From contig CANGZO010000142.1 in NCBI GenBank assembly GCA_947458305.1, forward strand, positions 1 through 6,178: a stretch of DNA of 6,178 nucleotides. Direction: 5' to 3'. The stretch is from Comamonadaceae bacterium. GTDB lineage: Bacteria > Pseudomonadota > Gammaproteobacteria > Burkholderiales > Burkholderiaceae_C. Both the position numbers and the translations under genes were made by a program. Positions within the stretch are counted from its first letter, which is position 1. Each line of letters opens with the position of its first letter. Below, piece by piece: positions 1-5,285 of the stretch. The notes beneath the pieces were generated by a model. That model was not told the DNA's origin. It saw nothing but the letters and a program-made list of their open reading frames with translations, and made no database searches.

Positions 1-432
1 CGAATCGGTGATCTGCTGGCGGTTGGGCATGGGCAAGACCTGCACCAGGTTCACCAAGCTCATCACGATGCCGGGGGTGCAGAAGCCGCACTGCGAACCG
101 TGGCACTTGATCATTTCTGCCTGCACCGGGTGCAACGTGCCGTCGGCTTTTTTCAGGCTCTCGACGGTTTTGACCGATTTGCCGTCCAACGAGGGCAGCA
201 GCTGAATGCAAGCGTTGGTGGCCACATAGTCCACACCCGTGCCAGCGGCGTTGAGCTCACCCACCATCACGACACAAGCGCCGCAATCGCCTTCGGCGCA
301 GCCTTCCTTGGTACCGGTGCGGTGCATTTGCTCACGCAGGTAGTCGAGAACAGTGGTGGTGCGACGCTCGCCTTGGGCTTCGACGATGCGGCCGTCGAGC
401 ACAAAGCGCACGGTGTTGGTGACTTGGGTCAT
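1..432 (-). CDS. xdhA: Xanthine dehydrogenase small subunit, N-terminal part (2Fe-2S domains)
   Basis: Only the first 144 residues are present; the gene runs off the left edge of the window. The protein begins MTQVTNTVRFVLDGR. It carries the plant-type ferredoxin 2Fe-2S motif GCAEGDCGACVV (Cys45, Cys50, Cys53) with the fourth ligand Cys75. The second, all-helical 2Fe-2S domain then begins with GSQCGFCTPGIVMS (Cys115, Cys118); its other two cysteines and the FAD domain lie outside the window. In the family this subunit passes electrons from the molybdopterin subunit (XdhB) during oxidation of hypoxanthine/xanthine to urate in the cytoplasm. The GxxEGxCGACxV form with a short N-terminus fits XdhA better than a generic CO-dehydrogenase small subunit, and the urate genes nearby support this. 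The start is the only plausible one: upstream in frame I see no other start codon, although no Shine-Dalgarno sequence is evident and eight C's lie just before it. Confidence 0.93.
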   Translation of the reverse strand, partial: MTQVTNTVRFVLDGRIVEAQGERRTTTVLDYLREQMHRTGTKEGCAEGDCGACVVMVGELNAAGTGVDYVATNACIQLLPSLDGKSVKTVESLKKADGTLHPVQAEMIKCHGSQCGFCTPGIVMSLVNLVQVLPMPNRQQITDS

Positions 433-529
433 GGTTTCGGGGGGGGTGGGTAATCGGAAAAGCCTGATTTTAGAGAGGGAAAACCCGCTGTGGGCTGCTT
501 TTTCGACGAGAAAGGGCAAATACGCCCAA
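433..529 (-). promoter_or_regulatory. Leader/intergenic region upstream of xdhA
   Basis: This 97-bp gap separates the end of the nuclease-like gene from xdhA, both read on the minus strand. Read on the minus strand it holds a weak GGGC-N6-GCCC hairpin (514-527) followed by TTT just after the nuclease gene. Further on is a TAAAAT box (plus-strand ATTTTA, about 468-473) that could be a -10 element without a good -35. An 8-nt C run (plus-strand G's at 439-446) lies 6 nt before the xdhA start. None of these is strong; a separate xdhA promoter here is a guess. Confidence 0.3.
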
Positions 530-1105
530 TTACAACGAAGCAGCATCCCCATTGGGGCAGCTGTTGGGTACTTTGGCATCCACACCGTTGCGGTATCTCC
601 ACGGGGCCATGGCATCACCGGCCCACAAACCCCTATTGGCTGCTCGGGCCTGTGCATGGGCTGCGGCATAGTCTTGGCGCTGCCTGAGATCGATCTCACA
701 TTGAAAGGCCTCGTAGTACCAAGCTGCGCCCTCTTGGACCATCGTCAGGTTGATGTTGGTGCAATCGCTTTTGAAAACAGTGCCCACCACCCGCTCATAG
801 CGGTCTTTTTGTGCGTAAGTGACGGTGACGGTCTGGTCCCAGACCATGGCCGCCAAAGCTGCCCGAGATGGTTGCCCATAGGCTTGGTCGAGCTCGGGGG
901 CATCGATGCTGGCGAGCCGAACCGATTCACCATTCAACGTGATCGTGTCACCGTCGTGCACCGAAGTCACTTTCCCAGTCAGACGTTCGGTGCCCACATT
1001 CACGCCGCAATGGGTTGCAGCCGTTGGTGGGGCAAAACTGGCGCCGTCTCCTCCGCCACAGGCCGACAAAGCACCCGCCAAAATGAGTAATAAAAGCCAC
1101 ACCAT
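530..1105 (-). CDS. Thermonuclease-family (SNase-like) lipoprotein
   Basis: The 191-residue protein starts with a short hydrophobic stretch (LLLLILAGALSAC) ending in a lipobox LSAC, so Cys16 should be lipidated by signal peptidase II and the protein anchored on the periplasmic side of a membrane. After a Gly/Ser-rich linker, residues about 42-172 form an SNase (OB-fold) domain. The motif VHDGDTI holds Asp51, VRLASIDAPE holds Arg63, Asp68 and Glu71, and DRYERVVG holds Arg105; these match the Ca-binding and catalytic Asp21, Arg35, Asp40, Glu43 and Arg87 of staphylococcal nuclease. The C-terminal RGLW...PWRYR is also typical. Four cysteines besides the lipobox one (33, 115, 136, 183) could form disulfides in the periplasm. 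The start is fixed by an in-frame TAA 12 nt upstream of the ATG; no good ribosome binding site is visible. Predicted activity is Ca-dependent cleavage of DNA/RNA, perhaps for nutrient scavenging. The true substrate is unknown, and it has no evident link to urate breakdown. Confidence 0.88.
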   Translation of the reverse strand: MVWLLLLILAGALSACGGGDGASFAPPTAATHCGVNVGTERLTGKVTSVHDGDTITLNGESVRLASIDAPELDQAYGQPSRAALAAMVWDQTVTVTYAQKDRYERVVGTVFKSDCTNINLTMVQEGAAWYYEAFQCEIDLRQRQDYAAAHAQARAANRGLWAGDAMAPWRYRNGVDAKVPNSCPNGDAASL

Positions 1106-1174
1106 GGCAAAAGCTTAGCCAAGTAGCCTTGCTGTGCCAAGCAAATCCTCAGTGAATTCCTAGAAACTCAAAAG

Positions 1175-1221
1175 AATCGGGATCTGACCCCAATTGATTT
1201 AATTGGGGTCAGATCCCGATT
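1175..1221. repeat. Perfect 21-bp inverted repeat, REP/MITE-like; probable terminator of uraH
   Basis: Arms at 1175-1195 and 1201-1221 are exact reverse complements around a 5-nt loop (GATTT). The core is GGGATCTGACCCC / GGGGTCAGATCCC. It begins 4 bp after the uraH stop codon. Read in the uraH direction it is followed by CTTTTGAGTTTC, a moderately T-rich tail, so it can act as an intrinsic terminator and separate uraH from the nuclease-like gene. The arm length and sequence go beyond what a terminator needs. From memory, GGGGTCAGA(T/C)CCC palindromes are widespread in proteobacterial genomes and often accompany REP-type or RAYT-mobilised elements; that attribution is inference. Confidence 0.8.
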
Positions 1222-1225
1222 AATT

Positions 1226-1579
1226 TCAAGAACCGCGATAGGTCGAATAACTCCAAGGGCTGGCCAGCAGGGGCACGTGGTAGTGCTGGTCTTCGTGGGC
1301 CACGCCAAAGTCCAGCGACACGCGGTTCAAGAAATTCGGCTCAGGCAATTCCACCCCTTTGGCCTTGAAGTAGTCGCCCACATTGAACACCAGACGGTAG
1401 GTGCCTTTGCGCAAGCTGGCGTGGTCGTAGAGCAAGCCGTCGGGGTTGCGACCATCGTGGTTGAGGGTGAAGCTTTTGACCAAAGTGGCCTGCTCGCCTT
1501 GGGTGGTGTACAGGCTCACCTGCATGCCCGCAGCGGGGCAGCCGTGCATCGTGTCCAGAACGTGTGTGCTCAGTCCCAT
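1226..1579 (-). CDS. uraH: 5-hydroxyisourate hydrolase (transthyretin-related protein)
   Basis: At 117 residues the protein has the standard length of bacterial HIUases. It opens with the family signature LSTHVLDTMHGCPA and ends with HYHVPLLASPWSYSTYRGS, including the C-terminal YRGS tetrapeptide that distinguishes HIU hydrolases from transthyretin. The active-site set is present: His6, Arg44 (in NHDGRNPDG), His99 and the terminal Ser117. There is no signal peptide, so it should be a cytoplasmic homotetramer. It hydrolyses 5-hydroxyisourate, the product of urate oxidation, to OHCU, which is the substrate of the UraD domain encoded on the other strand at 3510. The gene is divergent from the GntR regulator gene and shares its 169-bp control region. 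The ribosome binding site is weak (GCGAG on the minus strand). The identification is secure. Confidence 0.97.
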   Translation of the reverse strand: MGLSTHVLDTMHGCPAAGMQVSLYTTQGEQATLVKSFTLNHDGRNPDGLLYDHASLRKGTYRLVFNVGDYFKAKGVELPEPNFLNRVSLDFGVAHEDQHYHVPLLASPWSYSTYRGS

Positions 1580-1748
1580 GGTTTTGCTCGCTTGTCTTGA
1601 ATGGGGTCAAAAGGATGATTTTGGCAAGGCTTTGAAAAGCCCCACAAACCGGTCGACCGAAGTGTATACAATTTTGCATTTGATGGCTATGATTTGAGCC
1701 AACAACACAAAAACACTTGGGCAACAACACCCCAAGGGACTGCGAGAC
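1580..1748. promoter_or_regulatory. Divergent promoter region between uraH and gntR
   Basis: This 169-bp gap must hold the start signals for uraH (leftward) and for the gntR-puuE-uraD/allC set (rightward). Toward gntR, TATGAT at 1688-1693 is a fair -10 box; 17 bp before it is TATACA (1665-1670), a poor -35 that overlaps the TGTATACA palindrome. The AT-rich stretch 1661-1694 contrasts with the GC-rich genes around it. A perfect palindrome CGGTCGACCG lies at 1650-1659 and a small inverted repeat GGCTTT-GA-AAAGCC at 1628-1641. Near the gntR start, CTTGGG (1716-1721) and CCCAAG (1731-1736) can pair as a hairpin. The gntR ribosome binding site is AAGGGA at 1734-1739, 9 nt before the ATG. Promoter positions are inferred by eye only. 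Confidence 0.6.
1663..1670. promoter_or_regulatory. Candidate GntR-family operator (TGTATACA)
   Basis: The 8-bp palindrome TGTATACA sits in the divergent region, within GTGTATACAATT. FCD-type GntR regulators commonly bind short palindromes of the form TNGTNNNACNA, including TTGTATACAA-like sites, and usually control genes next to their own. The position over the presumed -35 region of gntR fits autorepression and control of uraH. A site of this length is expected by chance now and then, so its assignment rests on location. Confidence 0.5.
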
Positions 1749-2414
1749 ATGGAAATTTCTACCACGCACCACATCGTCGAATCGCTGACCCGGGCCATCG
1801 TGGAGCATCGGCTTTTGCCCGGCTCCAAGCTGGCCGAGCAAAAGTTGGCCGACCACTTTGGCGTGTCGCGCACGCTGGTGCGCCAAGCGCTGTTTCAGCT
1901 GTCCCAAAACCGCCTGATCCGTCTGGAACCCGCACGCGGCGCGTTTGTGGCGGCCCCCTCGGTCGAAGAAGCCCAGCAGGTCTTTGCCGTGCGCCGCATG
2001 CTGGAAGCCGAAATGACCCGCGCCTTTGTGCAGCAGGTCACGCCCGAACAAATCGCCTCCCTCAAAGACCACATCAAGCAAGAGCGCGAAGCGGTCACCC
2101 AAGGCGATATCACAGGACGCACCGAGTTGCTGGGCGATTTCCATGTGCGCATGGCCGAGCTGATGCACAACGATGTGCTGGCGCAAGTGCTGGGCGACTT
2201 GATCTCACGCTGCGCCCTGATCACGCTGATGTACCAGTCGCGCAACGAAGCCGAGCACTCCACCGACGAACACGTGGCCATCGTGGCCGCGCTCGAAGCG
2301 CAGGACTCAGACTTGGCCGTGCGCCTGATGCAAGAGCACCTGCTGCACGTCGAAGCCAGCCTGACCTTCGACCGCAAAGTGCCCACCCACGACATTTCCC
2401 TGGCCTTGGCCTGA
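1749..2414 (+). CDS. GntR-family transcriptional regulator, FCD subfamily (putative purine-catabolism regulator)
   Basis: The 221-residue protein has an N-terminal winged helix-turn-helix (about residues 5-70) with the hallmark LPGSKLAEQKLADHFGVSRT, then RQALFQLSQNRLI and the wing EPARGAFVAAP. An all-helical FCD ligand-binding domain follows (about 75-205), with His132 in GDFHVRMAEL, His175 in DEHVAIVAAL and His197 in MQEHLLHVEASL; these match the three histidines of the FCD metal site. The usual Asp four residues before the first His is Leu128 here, with Asp130 two residues before instead. The ATG is preceded by AAGGGA at good spacing. It is divergent from uraH and lies 19 bp upstream of puuE in the same direction, so it most likely regulates urate/allantoin breakdown and itself. 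The inducer (urate, allantoin, allantoate or another intermediate) cannot be read from the sequence. Confidence 0.92.
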   Translation: MEISTTHHIVESLTRAIVEHRLLPGSKLAEQKLADHFGVSRTLVRQALFQLSQNRLIRLEPARGAFVAAPSVEEAQQVFAVRRMLEAEMTRAFVQQVTPEQIASLKDHIKQEREAVTQGDITGRTELLGDFHVRMAELMHNDVLAQVLGDLISRCALITLMYQSRNEAEHSTDEHVAIVAALEAQDSDLAVRLMQEHLLHVEASLTFDRKVPTHDISLALA

Positions 2415-2433
2415 ACACCACCGAGCAAGACCC

Positions 2434-3384
2434 ATGAGCATTTACGACAGCACCCTGCCCTACCCCCGCGACCTGATTGGCTACGGCCGCCATGTACCAC
2501 GCGCGCAATGGCCGGGCGGCGCCCGCGTGGCAGTGCAGTTTGTCTTGAACTACGAAGAAGGCGGCGAAAACTCGGTGCTGCACGGCGATGCAGGCTCTGA
2601 GCAATTTTTGTCCGAGATGTTCAACCCCGCGTCCTTCCCCGAGCGTCACATCAGCATGGAAGGCATTTACGAATACGGCTCGCGTGCAGGCGTGTGGCGC
2701 ATCCTGCGCGAGTTTGAAAAACGCGGTCTGCCGCTCACCGTTTTTGGCGTGGCCACCGCGCTGCAAAAGCACCCAGAGTTAACAGCCGCCTTCAAAGAGC
2801 TGGGTTACGACATCGCCTGCCATGGCCTCAAGTGGATCCATTACCAAAATATCGATGAAGCCACCGAACGCGCCCACATGGCCGAGGCGATGGCGATCAT
2901 TCAGAAGCTGACCGGTGAAAGGCCTCTAGGCTGGTACACCGGGCGGGACAGCCCGAACACCCGCCGCCTGGTGGCCGACTTTGGCGGCTTTGAATACGAC
3001 AGCGACTACTACGGCGAAGACCTGCCCTTCTGGATGAAAGTGCGCAAAAGCGACGGCACCGATGCGCCCCAGCTCATCGTGCCCTACACCCTGGACTGCA
3101 ACGACATGCGCTTTGCGCTGCCTCAGGGCTATTCACACGCCGACCCGTTCTTTCAGTACATGAAGGACACCTTTGATGCGTTGTACGCAGAGGGTGACCC
3201 CAGTGGTGACAACGCCCCCAAGATGATGAGCATTGGCATGCATTGCCGTCTGCTGGGCCGCCCTGGCCGCATCACCGCGCTGCAACGCTTTTTGGACCAC
3301 ATCCAGTCGCACGACAAAGTCTGGGTAGCGCGGCGCATTGACATTGCACGGCATTGGAAGGCAACGCACCCTTATGCCGAGTGA
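2434..3384 (+). CDS. puuE: Allantoinase PuuE (polysaccharide-deacetylase-like, metal-independent type)
   Basis: The 316-residue protein belongs to the NodB/polysaccharide deacetylase fold and carries the blocks characteristic of PuuE: YEEGGE (40-45), EYGSRAGVWR (80-89), CHGLKWIHY (129-137), GWYTGRDSPNTRRLV (166-180), YDSDYYGEDLPFW (188-200), MHCRLLGRPGR (269-279) and VWVARRIDIARHW (296-308). PuuE hydrolyses allantoin to allantoate in the cytoplasm and is unrelated to the metal-dependent amidohydrolase AllB; family work describes it as not needing a metal cofactor. Length matches the family (about 300-310). The start lies 19 bp after the gntR stop with a weak GAGCAAGA ribosome binding site at 2423-2430, consistent with cotranscription. 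Its reaction lies exactly between the two activities of the fused protein encoded next. Confidence 0.95.
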   Translation: MSIYDSTLPYPRDLIGYGRHVPRAQWPGGARVAVQFVLNYEEGGENSVLHGDAGSEQFLSEMFNPASFPERHISMEGIYEYGSRAGVWRILREFEKRGLPLTVFGVATALQKHPELTAAFKELGYDIACHGLKWIHYQNIDEATERAHMAEAMAIIQKLTGERPLGWYTGRDSPNTRRLVADFGGFEYDSDYYGEDLPFWMKVRKSDGTDAPQLIVPYTLDCNDMRFALPQGYSHADPFFQYMKDTFDALYAEGDPSGDNAPKMMSIGMHCRLLGRPGRITALQRFLDHIQSHDKVWVARRIDIARHWKATHPYAE

Positions 3385-3400
3385 ACGCGTTTCTTCCACT

Positions 3401-3472
3401 GTAGGAGCGCACCCCGTGCGCGATGGCTGGTGGACCACCGCCGCCCCTATCACCCACGGGGTGGGCTCCTAC
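3401..3472. repeat. REP doublet (REPIN/BIME-like) between puuE and uraD-allC
   Basis: GTAGGAGCGCACCCCGTG (3401-3418) is matched by CACGGGGTGGGCTCCTAC (3455-3472) in inverted orientation, 17 of 18 positions pairing. Each half folds alone as well: GCGCAC-CCC-GTGCGC (3407-3421) on the left and CCCAC-GGG-GTGGG (3453-3465) on the right. A small GGTGG/CCACC inverted repeat (3429-3439) lies between them. Two REP-type hairpins in opposite orientation with a short spacer is the layout of REPIN/BIME elements, which are mobilised by RAYT transposases in other bacteria; no such transposase is in this window. The element starts 16 bp after the puuE stop and ends 37 bp before the uraD-allC start, so its RNA would form a stable hairpin inside a presumed operon message. 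Confidence 0.8.
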
Positions 3473-3509
3473 CAAAAACATTCACACCACAACAAGCTCG
3501 GAAACACCC

Positions 3510-5285
3510 ATGCCCATCACGCTTGAACAACTCAACAACGCGTCGCACGCCGAAGCCGCGCAAATGCTCGACGGCTTGTACGAGCATTCGCCTTGGATTA
3601 CCGAGCAGGCGCTCAACGAACGCCCCTTCACATCTTTGGCCCACCTCAAGCATGCCATGTGCGAAGTGCTGGCACACGCCGGGCGCGACGCGCAGCTGGG
3701 CTTGATCCGCGCCCACCCTGAATTGGCGGGCAAAGCCATGGTCAGCAAGTCGCTCACGGCCGAATCGACCAACGAACAAACCAAGGCGGGCCTGACTGAC
3801 TGCACGCCCGAAGAATTTGCCAAGATCCAAAAGCTCAACGCCGACTACAACGCCAAGTTCGGCTGGCCCTTCATCCTGGCGGTGCGCGGCCCGCGTGGCG
3901 TGGGCTTGAACAAAAAACAGATCATCGATGCCTTTGAGCGCCGTCTGTTCGGCCACCCCGACATGGAGTTGGCTGAGTGCCTGCGCAACATCCACCGCAT
4001 CGCCGAAATCCGGCTGAACGACAAATTTGGTGCAGAGCCCACGCTGGGCCACAGGGTCTGGGACTGGCAAGAACAACTGGCCCAGCACAGCGACCCCGGC
4101 TTTGCCGAGTTGGGCCAACTCACCGTCACTTACCTCACCGACGCGCACCGCGCCTGCGCCCAGCGCATCACCCAAAACATGCGCGACTGCGGCTTTGACG
4201 AGGTCTATACCGATGCGGTGGGCAATGTGGTGGGTCGCTACCACCCCGCCACAGCGGGTGCCAAATACCTGATGACCGGCAGCCACTACGACACAGTGCG
4301 CAATGGCGGCAAGTACGACGGGCGCTTGGGCATTTTTGTGCCCATGGCTTGTGTGCAGCAGCTGCACCAACAAGGCAAACGCCTGCCCTTCGGCATCGAG
4401 GTCGTCGCCTTTGCCGAAGAAGAAGGCCAGCGCTACAAGGCCACCTTCCTCGGCTCGGGCGCGCTCATTGGTCAATTCAACCCCGCTTGGTTGGACCAGC
4501 AAGACGCCGATGGCATCACCATGCGTGCCGCCATGCAGCACGCAGGCCTGTGCATCGACGACATCCCCAAAATCCAGCGCGACCCAGCGCAGTACCTCGG
4601 CTTTATCGAGGTCCACATCGAGCAAGGCCCGGTGCTCAACGAAGTGAACATCCCGCTGGGCGTGGTCACGTCCATCAACGGCAGCGTGCGCTACCTGTGC
4701 GAGGTCTTCGGCACCGCCAGCCACGCAGGCACCACCCCCATGGACCGCCGCCGCGACGCTGCTTGCGCCGTAGCCGAATTGGCGCTGTACATGGAGCAAC
4801 GCGCCGCGAAAGATGGCGACAGTGTGGCGACGATGGGCCAGCTGCAAGTGCCCAATGGCTCGATCAACGTGGTGCCCGGCCGCTGCCTGTTCAGCCTGGA
4901 CATGCGTGCGCCCACCGATGCGCAGCGCGACGCACTGGTGGACGATGTGATGGCACAACTACAGGCCATTGCCGAACGCCGTGGCGTGCGCGTCAAAACC
5001 GAGCTGACCATGAGCGCAGCCGCCGCCCCCAGCGCCCCCGAGTGGCAAGCCCTTTGGGAACGCGCCGTGCGCGCCTTGGGCGTGCCGCTGTTCAAACTGC
5101 CCAGCGGCGCAGGCCACGACGCGATGAAGCTGCACGAAGTCATGCCGCAAGCCATGCTGTTTGTGCGCGGCGAAAACGGGGGCATCAGCCACAACCCACG
5201 CGAATCGACCACCAGCGACGACATGCAACTGTGTGTCGACGCCTTCTCCCATGTTTTGAACCAACTCTCTCAGGAAATGTCATGA
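3510..5285 (+). CDS. Fused OHCU decarboxylase / allantoate amidohydrolase
   Basis: The 591-residue protein joins two enzymes. Residues 1-170 are an OHCU decarboxylase (UraD): RAHPELAGK holds His69, TNEQTKAGL holds Glu89, then FGWPFILAVRG and IHRIAEIRLNDKF, which holds the likely active-site arginine. Residues about 180-588 are an M20-type allantoate amidohydrolase (AllC): TGSHYDTVRNGGKYDG gives His259 and Asp270, AEEEG gives the Glu303-305 cluster, EVHIEQGP gives His369 and GGISHNPRE gives His561, matching the five metal ligands of Escherichia coli AllC. UraD turns OHCU into S-allantoin; AllC turns allantoate into ureidoglycine, CO2 and ammonia. The linker is only about 10 residues. The frame stays open back to 3423, but that ATG lies inside the REPIN-like repeat; the ATG at 3510 gives the normal UraD N-terminus MPITLEQLNN and is preceded by a weak CGGAAA. 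The stop overlaps the next start (ATGA). Confidence 0.95.
   Translation: MPITLEQLNNASHAEAAQMLDGLYEHSPWITEQALNERPFTSLAHLKHAMCEVLAHAGRDAQLGLIRAHPELAGKAMVSKSLTAESTNEQTKAGLTDCTPEEFAKIQKLNADYNAKFGWPFILAVRGPRGVGLNKKQIIDAFERRLFGHPDMELAECLRNIHRIAEIRLNDKFGAEPTLGHRVWDWQEQLAQHSDPGFAELGQLTVTYLTDAHRACAQRITQNMRDCGFDEVYTDAVGNVVGRYHPATAGAKYLMTGSHYDTVRNGGKYDGRLGIFVPMACVQQLHQQGKRLPFGIEVVAFAEEEGQRYKATFLGSGALIGQFNPAWLDQQDADGITMRAAMQHAGLCIDDIPKIQRDPAQYLGFIEVHIEQGPVLNEVNIPLGVVTSINGSVRYLCEVFGTASHAGTTPMDRRRDAACAVAELALYMEQRAAKDGDSVATMGQLQVPNGSINVVPGRCLFSLDMRAPTDAQRDALVDDVMAQLQAIAERRGVRVKTELTMSAAAAPSAPEWQALWERAVRALGVPLFKLPSGAGHDAMKLHEVMPQAMLFVRGENGGISHNPRESTTSDDMQLCVDAFSHVLNQLSQEMS

Noticed and set aside
514..527. GGGC-N6-GCCC hairpin after the nuclease-like gene as a terminator
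   Set aside because: Only 4 base pairs with a short TTT tail; too weak to call.
353..1090. Plus-strand open frame of about 245 codons opposite the nuclease-like gene
   Set aside because: Antisense to a gene with an intact lipobox and SNase catalytic motifs; its own translation shows no family features.
1341..2186. Minus-strand open frame of about 281 codons spanning uraH, the divergent region and gntR
   Set aside because: It overlaps two clear genes in the wrong frame and contains no recognisable domain.
1694..2437. Plus-strand open frame of about 247 codons overlapping gntR in another frame
   Set aside because: Arg/Ala/Pro-rich translation typical of a frame-shifted shadow; the gntR frame holds clear HTH and FCD motifs.
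3423..3509. Upstream in-frame ATG that would extend the UraD-AllC protein by 29 residues
   Set aside because: The extension is coded by the REPIN-like repeat, is low in similarity to any UraD N-terminus, and the ATG at 3510 gives the usual family start.
3450..4958. Long minus-strand open frame (about 502 codons) opposite uraD-allC
   Set aside because: It is antisense to a fully conserved enzyme gene and has the His/Val/Ala-rich make-up typical of GC-driven shadow frames; no recognisable domain.
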